A DNA stretch of 64,000 nt from Asterias amurensis (GCF_032118995.1 NC_092657.1:11480391-11544390); one strand, 5' to 3'; shown: positions 22,273 to 33,577, counted from the stretch's first letter. A program made the numbers and translations. The notes: a model not told the origin generated them from the letters alone.

Positions 22273-23256
22273 ATGGAAGTTGTCATCGTAACCTTGTTTA
22301 TGATTTCGCTTGTACAAACCTGCCAAAGTTCAAACCAACAGCGGCTCATGAAAACGTTTCACTTGGCTGGAAATCGAGCTTTACTGAATAAAGTAATTCA
22401 GTGGAAGACTGTATCATCTCCCGTGATCTGTGGGCGAGACTGCTCCAAGAACCCAAACTGTGGCTCATTCAACTTTCACATCACAAAACGTATTTGTGTG
22501 TTGAATAATGCCAGCAGAGCTCGCAGCCCAGATGATTTTGTCAAGCTGCAAGGAAGCGTGTACTATGATGACAATGCGAACCAAACCTCGTTTTCAGAAT
22601 CAATCTTTGAAAGTTACAGCAGTTGTTTTAAGATGTATCAAGCTGGTTACCGTGACAATGGCATATACACCATCTTTCCCACAAATCTGACTGGTGAGGT
22701 ACACGTTTACTGTGATATGGAGACAGATGGAGGAGGCTGGATCGTGTTCCAGAGGAGACAAGACGGCTCTGTTGACTTTTACCGTAACTGGACAGAATAC
22801 AAATCTGGGTTTGGTGATCTGCAGGACGAGTTCTGGTTGGGAAATGATATCCTGCGTGACCTTACTGGATCGGGTCAATGGCAACTCAGAGTAGATTTGG
22901 AAGATTGGCAGTCCAGCATTGCTTGGGCTTCTTATGGTGAGTTTGCTGTTACAGGTGACAAGTACACTCTCCATGTTGGTTCATACGATAATCGGAGTAT
23001 ATCAGGTGATTCAATGATGAATCATAATGGACGATCCTTCTCAACAAAGGACCAGGACAACGATGAACATTCAGACAATTGTGCCAAGAAAAGGAATGGT
23101 GCCTGGTGGTTTAAAAGCTGCCTCATGTCTCATCTTAATGGTCAGTATTACCAAGATGGAGAATTTCTGCAAAACGAAGGAATACAATGGAAAACCTGGA
23201 AGGGGGAAAATTACTCCCTCAAGAAATGCAGCATGAAACTACGGCAGGTACAATAA
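22273..23256 (+). CDS. secreted PAN/apple-fibrinogen-like protein (FReD gene 4, intact)
   Basis: A single-exon gene for 327 residues. The ATG at 22273 is chosen because it matches that of gene 5; five upstream in-frame codons begin with TTG and are not likely used. Residues 1-19 (MEVVIVTLFMISLVQTC) form the signal peptide. The PAN/apple-like domain covers about 36-95 with cysteines 53, 57, 63 and 75. The fibrinogen C-terminal domain covers about 118-327 with GGGWIVFQRRQDG, the calcium motif DQDND at 260-264 and NCAKKRNGAWWF. Predicted disulphides by family are 118-147 and 270-283. Sequons NAS, NQT, NLT and NWT suggest glycosylation. It is probably secreted and lectin-like; the ligand is unknown. 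The poly(A) signal AATAAA lies at 23356. It starts the plus-strand set of paralogues; its 3' half and downstream flank are duplicated at 41.9 kb onward. Confidence 0.93.
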   Translation: MEVVIVTLFMISLVQTCQSSNQQRLMKTFHLAGNRALLNKVIQWKTVSSPVICGRDCSKNPNCGSFNFHITKRICVLNNASRARSPDDFVKLQGSVYYDDNANQTSFSESIFESYSSCFKMYQAGYRDNGIYTIFPTNLTGEVHVYCDMETDGGGWIVFQRRQDGSVDFYRNWTEYKSGFGDLQDEFWLGNDILRDLTGSGQWQLRVDLEDWQSSIAWASYGEFAVTGDKYTLHVGSYDNRSISGDSMMNHNGRSFSTKDQDNDEHSDNCAKKRNGAWWFKSCLMSHLNGQYYQDGEFLQNEGIQWKTWKGENYSLKKCSMKLRQVQ

Positions 23257-23355
23257 GTGAATGTTTTAATGTTCTGAACTGACTGCGAAAAAAAAACCGC
23301 AAACAAATAATCTATTGTGGGGATTCGGTTTTACCTAATGCAGTTCAGTAAAGAT

Positions 23356-23361
23356 AATAAA
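23356..23361 (+). terminator. poly(A) signal of FReD gene 4
   Basis: AATAAA stands 100 bases after the stop codon. The equivalent site of gene 6 (42445-42450) is ATTAAA in matching context (cagtaaagataa.). Confidence 0.55.
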
Positions 23362-23556
23362 ATGAATTTGTTGTAATGTTGTGAAAGCGCGGAAAGTGGT
23401 TTTGTTGATTGGTGAGAATTTACGTACTTTTCAAAATTTTAAAGATTTATTTATTTGTTGTTGTTTTTTTGTTTTGTTTATGAGATGCTAATCATGCATG
23501 ACATGCTTTTCATTGCCGAACTACTGGGTTTGAAACCCTCAAGGCCTTAAATAGTG

Positions 23557-23706
23557 GGTGCGTTCGTTAAGCTTCACTGGGTCGACCCCGGTGTGTGGCG
23601 GATTTATTTTCCAGGACGAACGTGGGTAATCATCTGCACACGTTCGTCCTAGGAAAAAAAACCGCCACACACCGGGGTCGACCCGGGGATGCTAATCGAA
23701 CGCACC
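23557..23706. repeat. fold-back MITE with GGTGCGTTCG ends (copy 1)
   Basis: The arms run from GGTGCGTTCG through 'gggtcgaccccggtgtgtggcgg' and back to CGAACGCACC. A second inverted pair, 'ggacgaacgtg/cacgttcgtcc', lies inside. The same element is at 42645-42795. Confidence 0.8.
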
Positions 23707-24169
23707 AATGTGTCACTGCGTGGCGAATTAGAGCGCTGTTTAAAACCCCTCTAAAAACTATGACGGAGCTCGAGTTAGAAAATTACTTGTTGTGTAATTT
23801 ACCTCAAAAGGTTAACAAGCCATGTGTGTACAAAATGCAAACTCTTTCCATTTTTGATTTTGAAAGAAAAACAATGATGTGACAAATGGATGTTCCAGTG
23901 CTATGTAAAATGCTAAGAAATCGTGGTTCAATCTGGGCACAAGACTCTAAAAAAACATTTATCAGTGTGTAAAGATTTCCACGCTGCTTTAAATTAAAGG
24001 TAATTGGTCTGTTTTTACAACTTTATCACTTAATATTGGCAAAAAAACTTATGGCAAAAGTTTGACTACAAATCAGTCATATCTGTGAAACTTTCAGCCA
24101 ATTAGTGTATAGGCCTACTCATTGAGCAAAAGAATACACCACAAACTTAAGCGGATTCTTTACTGCATA

Positions 24170-24310
24170 CTCCCTAGGGAGCTGAGATGGTTTAGGGAGT
24201 GATTTAAGGCCAAGTGATCAGGGATAATAATGTGAAGCGCTTTGGGGCGCCCTCTGTGTGTGAAAAGCGCTAGATAAAAACTGGCTATTATTTGTATTGT
24301 ATTTGTATCA
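24170..24310 (+). repeat. SINE tail (copy 1)
   Basis: It shows 'gatttaaggccaagtgatcaggg', 'aatgtgaagcgctttggggcgccct', 'aaaagcgctagataaaaact' and an ATT-rich end. The matching segment is 43262-43392. Confidence 0.6.
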
Positions 24311-24604
24311 TGAACATCCAGCACAAACGTTTATCGAGTTAGCCGCAGGTATCAACAGTATTTATGGCTTAAGCATTGCGAAGGTACTCAACATTTTAGA
24401 AATCAAAGACTTGTTTTCTCAGACTGAAGTTTTGTATCAATATCAAATTAATGGGAGATTTCATTTCAAAAGATGATTGCTACCATTAACATAAATTATT
24501 TTATAAGTGAGCTTTCCGATGGAAATAGAAAATACATTTATTTCAAAGTTCAATACCAAAGTATAATTTTTTTTTTTACAACAAGTCAAGAGAATATTGA
24601 TTTT

Positions 24605-24770
24605 GGTTTTAACCCATACACCGATGTGTGTTAGCACTGTATACTCAGTACTATCCCGAGTCCTGTGAAAAAAAAAATATCATAGGCATGTTACTCGGGT
24701 GGTATTCGAACCCACGACCCTTGCAATTCTAGAGCAGTGTCTTACCAACTAGACTACCGAGGATGCCCGG
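24605..24770 (-). repeat. tRNA-derived SINE (copy 1)
   Basis: On the minus strand a tRNA-like head starts near 24765: an A-box-like GGTAGTCTAGTTGGTAAGAC and a B-box GGTTCGAATACC, with pairing ends CTCGG and CCGAG. The body continues to 'tgagtatacagtgctaacac'. It is not a functional tRNA: the B box is altered and the segment is joined to a SINE body. The copy is at 43497-43662. Confidence 0.75.
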
Positions 24771-25284
24771 TTGCTAGAGGCAGTTCGAACCCTTTGGATA
24801 CTTTTGAACGTTTCGATCTGCTGAAATTTAATGTTTTAGCGCTGTATACTCGGTGTGTTTATGTGTATGTTTTGCTCAAGTATTCATCAAAGTTGTTTTG
24901 ATTTAAATTACCAAACAAAGAGTGTTTCAAGCAATCAGTCATGTATTTGACTTGAATATGTTTGACTATTTCAGTAGAAAATGTCTCACAATTATGTTAG
25001 AGTTCAGACTGGTGTTTGACACTACAAAACAAAACGTGTTCTCTTATATTTTTGAAGTAATTATAAAAACTTTTTTTTTATCTTTTCAGCACCATTTTAA
25101 CACTTAATTTACTAAAAGGAATAGTATTTAGCAAGATTGTTCAATTTTCACACAAATGTAATTGTATATTGATCATTCCATGGTTATAGTGTGGTTGTCC
25201 TGATTCAATGCAGTTTTGACCGAAAATAACGGAATGTTTAAGCACGAAGTGTAGAAGATTAACTTTATAATTATTCTAAATTAT

Positions 25285-25668
25285 TTAAAGACACTGGACA
25301 CTATTGGTTATCATCAACGGTTACTCTTCTCACTTGGTGTATCTCAACATATGCATAAAATAACAGACCTGTCAAATATTGAGCTCAGTCGGTCGTCAAA
25401 ATTGCGTGACAATAATAAAGGAAAAAAAAACATTGTCACACAAAGTTGTGTGCGTTCAGGTGCTTGCGATACCTCAAACTCTAAAACTGAGGTCTCGAAA
25501 TCAAAATTTCGTGGAAAATTTCTCTTTCTCGAAAACTATGTTTCTTCAGAGGGAGCCATTTCTCACAATGTTTTTATTTTACCAACAGCTCCGCACTACT
25601 CGTTACCAAGAAAGGTTTTATGCTAATACTTATTTTGAGTAGTTACCAATAGTGTCCACTGCCTTTAA
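25285..25668. repeat. complete fold-back MITE, family 1 (copy 1)
   Basis: Both ends are present (TTAAAGACACTGGACACTAT and TAGTGTCCACTGCCTTTAA). The same insertion stands at 44375-44753, so it predates the large duplication. Confidence 0.85.
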
Positions 25669-26589
25669 ATCTAGTGAATGTTGTTGTCACATAAGTGGTT
25701 ACAAAGAATATCATTCAGATTTTAAAAGCCACATTGTAAGTGGTTTCAATGTGACTGTACGTAGGTGGACTCATTGGTAAAAGGTACTTGTTTAGTTCAC
25801 TTTCTAGATTTGGAACAACACTTTGTGAAATATTCTAAGTAATGTAGATAATCAATTTATAGTCGAATAGTGATGTATTGATACAACATTTAGAAATGTG
25901 TTCTCAATGTATGCACTAATATTTAAAAAATTAACTTGGAAAGAGGAGTTAGTTTAAGATCCTAAAACAAAAACAGATTTAGGCAAGACATTACTGAGTT
26001 GCTACGTTTTTCAAAAATATGTAAGCAAATAAAATATTTCAATAGTTGTACTTTTGTTGTACTTCAGTGCTTCAGTGCATCAGTGTTATGGAAAGCTGAA
26101 TGTTTAATGACCTACAAATATTATTAATATGCTCAATTATCAACCAAAAGATAATCATTTCATTTCAAGCTTCTGGGTGCTGGTCAAATTTATTATCATC
26201 AAAAGTGTACAAAATGCAATTATATTAATATATTTTGTCAAAGTTTTGTTGTTATTGTATTGTACTGTGATTGATCTTCAACCACTGTAGCGTTATTGAA
26301 CACATTACATGTACTTAAATCACTTTATATTGCTTCTCTGCCTCAAGATGTACAAAATGTGAATCTGGTGATATGACTGGTTGACTTTTTGCTGTTTGCA
26401 ATCAGTCAGGGGATTGTTTAAGAATGGCAAACAAATCAGTGAAAGTTATAATTTCATAGATTGATGTTAATAGCTTTTATACAAAAAGGTCGCATCTTCT
26501 GTACTTTCAGTCGCAGTCTTACAACCCATATTAAAAGCAGTTCAATTTGAGTAAAAAAAAAAATTTAAAAAAATGTCCAAAGATTTACA

Positions 26590-26862
26590 TTAACCTTAAA
26601 CCGTTTGAAGATAATGATAGTAGAAGGTGTACCTTAAAATGTTAGTTGCCGAGGTGCTGTAGCTTTTGAGAAATGAGAAAAACAATGTGATGAAAATATG
26701 TTTTTACATGCTAAAATAATTTTCGTCTCAAAATCAGTGAGACGAAAATTATTTTCATGACATTGTTTTACTCTTTTCTCAAAAAGTACAGCACCTAAGC
26801 AAGTAATATTTTCAGGGAAGCTTTCTACTATCATTATCTTCAAACTGTGTAAGTTAAATGTT
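26590..26862. repeat. fold-back element found only in duplication copy 1
   Basis: The arms 'aagataatgatagtagaa' / 'ttctactatcattatctt' and 'gtgctgta' / 'tacagcac' meet at an apex near 26720-26750 (ttttcgtctcaaaatcagtgagacgaaaa). The corresponding place in copy 2 (about 46130) has unrelated sequence. Confidence 0.75.
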
Positions 26863-27273
26863 AATACATAGACCCTTTAAGATCACAGATTGGCTGAAAA
26901 GTTGGTTCATAATGGAATACATTTATCAATTCAAGTTACTTTAACCATATTATCGGCTTTCTACAGATTTTATTAGTTTAAGAGTTTGCTCTTATAAATA
27001 AAGTTAATTTTGTGTATAGCTTTGCTCGATCAAATACATAAAACAAAAGAAATCCAAAGACTTTGTGCTGATTGGAAAAATTGGACTTGATGCGTGACAC
27101 ATACAAATTTGCATTTTATATAAAGACCAATTGAAGTTTAATTAATATTACTATACCTCATACATATTCATGTCCAAGAGTCGAGTTGTCATTGGTCCAT
27201 TCATCACCACGTGGCAGGTGTTAATTTTGCTAACTATCGAGGGCGCACGTGAGTATTCACGCAATTGGTAAAT

Positions 27274-27322
27274 GCGCAAGACAAGTAATAGTTCCTCGGG
27301 AGCTATTCTACTTGTCATGCGC
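27274..27322. repeat. short hairpin (copy 1)
   Basis: Arms GCGCAAGACAAGTA... and ...TACTTGTCATGCGC with imperfect pairing. It is in a GC-richer island that also holds CACGTG and GACGTCAT words. Copy 2 is at about 46616-46665. Confidence 0.5.
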
Positions 27323-27568
27323 ACTACCATTGCGCGACGTCATCCCCGGGCGCTATTGATCGTGACACCGTTTTGTATACACGCACGAACAGCGCACTCT
27401 AGGCGACATCAAACACATGATCAAACTTATCATGTGCATTTTGTTTCAAAGTCATCATTTTCGCTGTTGATCAAAACTCATGTTCCGGTAACAGAATATG
27501 TATGAAGTATAACAAATATAACATGGTTTGAGGATGACTAGTCGATATTAGCTGCCCGAGGTATTGAC

Positions 27569-27619
27569 AGTTGACAAACTAGTTCCCGAGGCGAAGCCGA
27601 GGGAACTAGTTTGTTAACT
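27569..27619. repeat. hairpin with CCGAGGCGAAGCCGAGG loop (copy 1)
   Basis: Arms GTTGACAAACTAGTTCCC and GGGAACTAGTTTGTTAAC enclose CGAGGCGAAGCCGA. The same hairpin is at 46916-46966. A different fold-back at 59769-59927 has a closely similar loop. Confidence 0.7.
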
Positions 27620-28379
27620 TCCAGTACTTTATTTGTATTTCCAATACTATATTTGTATATAATTGACTGGTAACAATGTTAACCTTTCTACTGTTAGACC
27701 ATTCAGTAAAACCCAGTGTGGTTTCTGACTGATATTAAAACCTATGCTAGCCTACAGTTATGACACATTGTGTTTACTAAATTATATACACATTCATAAT
27801 TTCGCTCAGCGGTGTCACTGTACAAAAGTTCTGTTGTTGAATAAATTCCCACTGTAAAAGGGCACTAAGAGTAGGAGGGTTAAATTCATTTATACACGTA
27901 AATAATGATTGTTTGTTAATACTGAAATAAACCACGTACGTGAAGTACTGAAATGTGATCAAGTTTTGTAGAATGTAATCTTGTTTTGTGTGTATTGCAA
28001 ACGGCTCGGGTCTTAAAATGTCCTGTCTCAGTACCAATGTTGGTATTAAAAAACTACTCAAGCCGTTTCAAGAATTATATGTATTCTTTATGAAGGGGCC
28101 AGACATTGTACCAGCTTGGGCTTATTTTCTGACCTCCCCCTACTATTATGTTCCAATGATTATTTTTCCATTGTATTATTGTGTACAGCCTAATGCTTAG
28201 TAACATAAACCTGAAACATGAAACAAACATACATTCTGGCGTTAAACAGTCATATCCCTATGTAATCCCTCTGCTGCCACTACCCAGGTTCTTGATCGTC
28301 AACTTGTGTGTGATCGTTGGCTTCAAGGCAGTTGGCGGTTTCATTACTTTTGGCATACAAACTGACAACGTAGGGTAAC

Positions 28380-28668
28380 CGCAAAGTTAGGTCTCGGATG
28401 GGACGTAGAACCGTTGTTCCCATGCGTTGTGTAACGCATTATAATAACCCATGCGCTGTTCGAAAAGAAAAGGGGTTAGCCCCGGTGTTCCTGGCTGTGT
28501 TTGCTGTATGCGCCGTAGCACCTTGTAAATCCTTTTAAGGTGCTAAATAATTGGGTATTCGATTGCATCACTGCAATAACCTATCTTTCTGAAAGTTTGT
28601 ATAATACTCAGCGCCTTGAGTACCTTGTTTGGTAGATACGTGCGCTATATAAGACTTCGACCGGTCCT
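28380..28668 (+). repeat. 5'-truncated SINE, same family as 13866 (copy 1)
   Basis: It has 'ggtctcggatgggacgtagaaccgttg', 'gaaaagaaaaggggttagcccc' and 'acgtgcgctatataagac'. The tRNA-like head is missing. The duplicate is at 47738-48010. Confidence 0.65.
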
Positions 28669-29310
28669 TTTATGGCCAAACGGTCCAACCAAATAAAATA
28701 CATTAAATTTGTCATCACGAATTACGTGACCCAGATGGCCGATCGATCTCGAACTTCTACAGGTTGGTCAAATTATTTATATGGTGGATTACATAAAGTG
28801 CTTACAATGCCAGCAACTGTTTTGTTAGCAAAAAAAATAATAATAATTCTGTAATGTCCCTTTAATGCTCCAATTCAATTATATGGTAAACAATTATAGT
28901 TAATATTTTATTTTGGTTAAATTGCTCAAATAAAACCCTTGGCTAGTGCAACAATAAATGTACTCCCATTAAAGATTTTCCAATTGATTAACCCCTACCA
29001 AATGTTTGTGGGAGTAGGTGCGACGCTAATAGTGGGTTCCTGAATCCATAATACCAGTTTAAATAGTTTGAAACAACTGTGTCACTCTAACTGTCATTGT
29101 AGCTTTATATCAGCCTGTTAACAACGTCTCTGAAATATGAACCCACCCCAAATGTTAGCATACCTCTCAATTCCATTTATAAGATAACAGTGTTCGTTTT
29201 CATATTTTGCTTCAAAATACTGCACATTACTATAACAGCATGTGAGTAAAAGTTAAATGTAAAACACAAGGACTATTATAACTCCTGAATAAATGTGTCT
29301 TGATACAGCC

Positions 29311-29642
29311 TTAAAGACAGTGGACACTATTGGTAATTGCCAAAGACTAGTCTTCACACTTTTGAGCTCAATCGGTCGTCGAAGTTGCGAGACAATAATG
29401 AAACAAAAAAACACGAAGTCGTGTGCGTTCAGATGCTTGATTTCGAGACCTTAAGTTCTAAACTTGAGGTCTTGAAATCAAATTCGTGGAAAATTACTTC
29501 TTTCTCGAAACCTATGTCACTTCAGAGGGAGCTGTTTCTCACAATGTTTCATACTATCAACCTCTCTCCATTACTCGTCACCAATTAAGGTTTTATGATG
29601 ATAATTATTTTGAGTAATTACCAATAGTGTCCACTGCCTTTA
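29311..29642. repeat. complete fold-back MITE, family 1 (copy 1)
   Basis: Starts TTAAAGACAGTGGACACTAT and ends AGTGTCCACTGCCTTTAA. In copy 2 (48668-49131) the interior is replaced by other sequence with a long AAG run. Confidence 0.85.
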
Positions 29643-30602
29643 AGACGCTGTATGTAAAATCTATGTAAAAATATGGCTCACACCCGATCAAACGAAGCTA
29701 ACATAGCGTGTGTGCAAAACAGGTGTAGACTTGTCTTCGGTTTGTCCGAAGTAGATTCTGGACTGAATAATACAAAATTAATATTCACTTTAAACACCCA
29801 CCACCCTCCCCCCCCAAAAAAAACAAAATATCAAACAAAAAAATCAAATAAGTATTGCTAAGAAAGAAACAATTTAAAGCCGAGTAATGATTTACATATG
29901 ATTTAACTCAATGCGTCTGCGTATTATGCATTCAAACATGTCTTAAAGCATATGAAATAAAGTTGTTCATGCAAGTATATCATGTCCACTATTATAAATT
30001 TTAAATCACCTCAAAAATATGTTCATCTTCCCCTTTTGTTTTGTTAGATCCACACGTCCCTTTTGGCGTCACTGTACGAAAGTCCCCATAAGCATACCGC
30101 CCTCAATTGTCTTGTATGTGTTTAACACTATCACTCAATTCAACTTTAAAATTGTTTAGCTGTGATTGAGCACGGCATTTCCATGCAGTATTATTCTTTT
30201 TAAAGTCACCTGGAAATATATTTTTTTTTTATCTCAAACATAAGATCGAGAGTATATATGCTTACGAACAATAAAAAATTTGTTTTAGTAATTGTTTGTC
30301 ACGATTTATTCGTTTAAAAAATATATATAGAATTTTTTGGGGGGCTGACTCCGCCTACCCATTTTCGTAATCATTATTTTTTGTTGTGGTCAACATAGAA
30401 GGCTGTCATGGTTATTATAGCAATTAAGCACATGACTAACTTATTGTAACTAACCAATCTTGTGTATGCAAATGTATATACTTTTTAATCAATACACTTA
30501 ATTATATAAAAAAACTTGTTATATGCATAGACAATACTTGATAAGGATATGAGCAATTTACGCAGCCAAACCGATACTTTAATGTATGCAAAGTGATCCC
30601 GT

Positions 30603-30689
30603 TTAACGGTGTACGTTCTCATAGATAGTTGACGATGAAGCTTCATCCAGATACGACTTGACCACTTGATAGCACAGCAGGTACTGAGC
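30603..30689 (-). pseudogene. orphan duplicate of the last RPTP exon
   Basis: The 87 bases encode [18 protein letters not shown] and ten more residues to a stop, differing from the true terminal exon (51003-51089) by one residue (L for Q at position 4). The 3' splice site TTTATTTCAG is kept. No other RPTP exon lies near: the duplicated block ends at about 31101, inside the intron just short of the penultimate exon. By itself it cannot make a phosphatase. It lies over 20 kb downstream of the RPTP stop, with two FReD genes between, so use as an alternative last exon is improbable but testable. Confidence 0.85.
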
Positions 30690-31301
30690 CTGAAATAAAG
30701 AACCACAGAAAAACAAAATAGCTAACTTAACATAAAAATGCATTTCATCAACAAATTTTGACGGTTAGATTATTCTCACGCCTTCCAGTAATTTCAAGAC
30801 AAACATTATGTTTTAGTATAAACAAAATGTGAACAATGTTTGTTGTTGGCAATCCGTCGGGCTCTTTAGCAAGTACCGCTCTTGACCCAGTTTAATTAAG
30901 CACGACAACTTAAACTATCAGTTTGATTTCGTTTTGGGGAAGCCCACACAAATCATGTTTTTTGTGCAGTTATCTAACAAATTTTACTTCTTTGCAACAG
31001 CACCCTCTTTTTGTTTTTCCTCAAAAAAATACAGTCGAACAAAATTTGAGAGTTACTGATTTTTTTTCAGCTAGGTCAAATGTTGTTGTTGTACTGTTTT
31101 GTATTGTTTTTCAAGTGAAATTCAGTGTTCCGTTTATAACATGCATATTGGCCCATTATTCGTTTCAATGACTTGATGGTAAAACGCAACTAAGTATTGC
31201 CTTATTTGAATTAAGGCCTAGTATTACAGAACTCCTGTACAAAAAACACAATAACCTGCTCGCCGTGGCGTCCATGCATCACCGAAGCTCTTTCAAATAT
31301 G

Positions 31302-32160
31302 CTACTCTCACACTAGGGAAAAAAATGCTAACGAATGTGCTTACGAACGGAAATATTTAACAATCGCGCCAACTTCGCAATATTCGCCACAAATTCACTA
31401 CGTTCACAATTCATTCTCCACCCACTTACGACTATCGGTCACTTTATGCTGCCCTCACACGGCGAATTCGCCAGCGAACATGCTATCGGAAGGACATATT
31501 TTGACAATCGCTCAAACTTCGCAGCATTCGCCGTGTCTTCGTGAGCGTTTGTAACAAATTCGGAACGTTCACAGATTATTTCCCACCTCCTTACGAAGAT
31601 CGCTCAATTTACAAACCGGTTTGTTGATTTCAGCGAATGTTGCGAAGACGGTCATTCGGCGTGATTTTCGTAAGCATTGGTAACGTTGGTAAAGCGTGCG
31701 TAAGCGTTTGCAACGGTCGTAAAGGCATTGACAAGCGTGGGTAAGCATTCGTATTATATTCGTACGATATTGGTAAAGAGAGGGCCGACCGAGGACGATC
31801 GAGGGGTGAGACCGAGATGAAAATATTCACTATCCAACCGCCATTGTGGACGAATTCTACGCGCAGTTCAGATATTCATGTTCGCAAGAAATTCGCCACT
31901 CTGTGAGAGCAGTAATACGAAGCGCTTCCGTATATTCAGCGAGTGTGGTGAAGACGGTAATTCGCCATCGATTTCCGTTAGCAATTGGTAAGCCATTTGG
32001 TACTGTTTGTAAAGCGTGCGTATTATGCGTAAGATATTGGTAAGGAAGGGTTTAAGGACGACAGTAAACATATTCACTGTAAAATCGCACCTTTTGGGCA
32101 AATTCATGACGAATTTCAAAAATTCGTATTCGCAAGATATTCGCCCAAGTGTGAGAGTAG
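31302..32160. mobile_element. non-autonomous transposon with CTACTCTCACACTAGGG-type ends
   Basis: The left end CTACTCTCACACTAGGG is matched by the inverted right end ...CCCAAGTGTGAGAGTAG (ending 32160). The 860-base interior repeats words like 'attcgccac', 'acttcgca' and 'ggtaagc.tt' many times in both orientations. No transposase is encoded. The class is unknown. Confidence 0.6.
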
Positions 32161-32570
32161 TGTGGCGGGCAATTGCAAATTATTACAGGCAAATTACAAT
32201 TTGATCCTTGGCCTCACTATTCTCTAGGCTTGAAGACCATCGAGGGGTTTAAAGGCTGCGAGACGAGGTCCGTTTTGGAGGAAATATACCGCCGATTGCG
32301 TAATGATCAATCTAATCCTGTTAGGTACACAAACACAAGTTACACGTAAGCAGAGAAACCTTGACAAATTGGCTGTCGGTAAAACTGATCACTAGATCCT
32401 TTATTGCACAATCAATATTCAATCACATCATATACATAATTGGGCAGGGATTCGTTTATTAAGCACCTTTCTCTCTGGGTCAATGAATATACATCTCAAC
32501 AAAACATTAAATCAGTACTACAACATACCCTATGAACACACATACCCTTGCTCTAATGTAACCACAAGTT

Positions 32571-33009
32571 ACCCTGTGATATCCCAAGCAACTCCAAGTA
32601 ACCCTTTGCTTTATCCAAAGTAGCTCCAAGTAACCCTTTGCTTTATCCAAAGTAACTCAAAGTAACCCTTTGCTAGACCCAAAGCAACTCCAAGTAACCC
32701 TTTGCTAGACCCCAAGCACTCAAAGTAACCCTTTGCTAGACCCAAAGCAACTCAAAGTAACCCTTTGCTTTATCCAAAGTACTCAAAGTAACCCTTTGCT
32801 AGACCCAAAGCAACTCAAAGTTACCCTTTGCTAGACCCAAAGCGACTCCAAGTAACCCTTTGCTTTATCCAAAGTACTCAAAGTAACCCTTTGCTAGACC
32901 CAAAGCGACTCCAAGTAACCCTTTGCTTTATCCAAAGTACTCAAAGTAACCCTTTGCTAGACCTAAAGCAACTCAAAGTAACCCTTTGCTAGACCCAGAG
33001 TAACCCTGT
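32571..33009 (+). repeat. minisatellite, unit about 30 bases (AAGTAACCCTTTGCT...)
   Basis: At least 13 units share TAACCCTTTGCT followed by either TTATCCAAAGTA or AGACCCAAAGCAA, and then CTCAAAG or CTCCAAG. The two unit types alternate in part, implying a higher-order repeat. It is followed by two TAACCTGATGACxCCTACTTTG-type units (33003-33058). Confidence 0.9.
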
Positions 33010-33102
33010 AACCTGATGACGCCTACTTTGTAACCTGATGACACTTACTTTGTAATCATGTAACCCTCTCATTTACTTTTACTTTATATATCTGAAACCC
33101 TT

Positions 33103-33136
33103 ATATTTGTGCAACTGCTAGCAGTTGCACAAATAT
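33103..33136. repeat. perfect 34-base palindrome
   Basis: ATATTTGTGCAACTGCT is followed directly by its exact complement AGCAGTTGCACAAATAT with no loop. It lies just after the minisatellite. Confidence 0.9.
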
Positions 33137-33189
33137 CGGGTACAACCACCAATACAAGAAAACAACTAATACCCGAAAATAACAACATC

Positions 33190-33500
33190 AAACCACACTT
33201 CCCGAACTGTGTTCTCACTTACTGCAAGCCAAAAGCTTTTACAGTGTGCCTCTACACGTTCCTAGTGCAGTACAATAACCACGAAAACCCAGCTTAATTC
33301 CTACACTACCAGAAGGTGTTCTTTACCTGGTCACAAGCCAAAGCATTTGCGACCGGAAACTATGCACTCAACTAGCGTGTCACAAACCACAATCACAGCC
33401 TAACTTAATTCTTACACTACTAGAAGGTGTTCTTTACCCTGTCACAAGCCAAAGCATTTGTAACTGGAAACGTTACACTCGACTAGTGGGTCACAATAAC
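33190..33500 (+). repeat. tandem repeat, period about 115-120
   Basis: Two close units (33297-33413 and 33414-33500) share 'ttacactact.gaaggtgttcttta', 'gtcacaagccaaagcattt' and 'gtgtcacaa'. A third, more diverged unit precedes them. Confidence 0.65.
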
Positions 33501-33577
33501 ACAATTACATGAAAATACACCTAGAAATACTCAACAACTTATGCAATAACAATTCCGTAGACCCCTGGCCTATCAGA

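Larger units (their letters stand above)
22880..31101. repeat. segmental duplication, copy 1 (about 8.2 kb)
   Basis: From the middle of the fibrinogen-like part of gene 4 to about 31101 the sequence runs in the same order as 41960-51483, with high identity interrupted by insertions. It includes the same 150-base hairpin, SINE tails, MITE, GCGAAGC hairpin and the last RPTP exon. Apart from the gene 4 end and the orphan exon I see no gene here; open frames at 27272, 27988 and 28672 recur in both copies without protein resemblance. Confidence 0.85.

Noticed and set aside
24695-24768. tRNA gene on the minus strand
   Set aside because: A- and B-box-like blocks exist, but stems are imperfect and the segment is joined to a SINE body with a duplicate at 43.6 kb, so it is a SINE head.
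32571-33060. Interstitial telomere repeat
   Set aside because: The unit is about 30 bases with only an ACCCT core; it is not a TTAGGG array.
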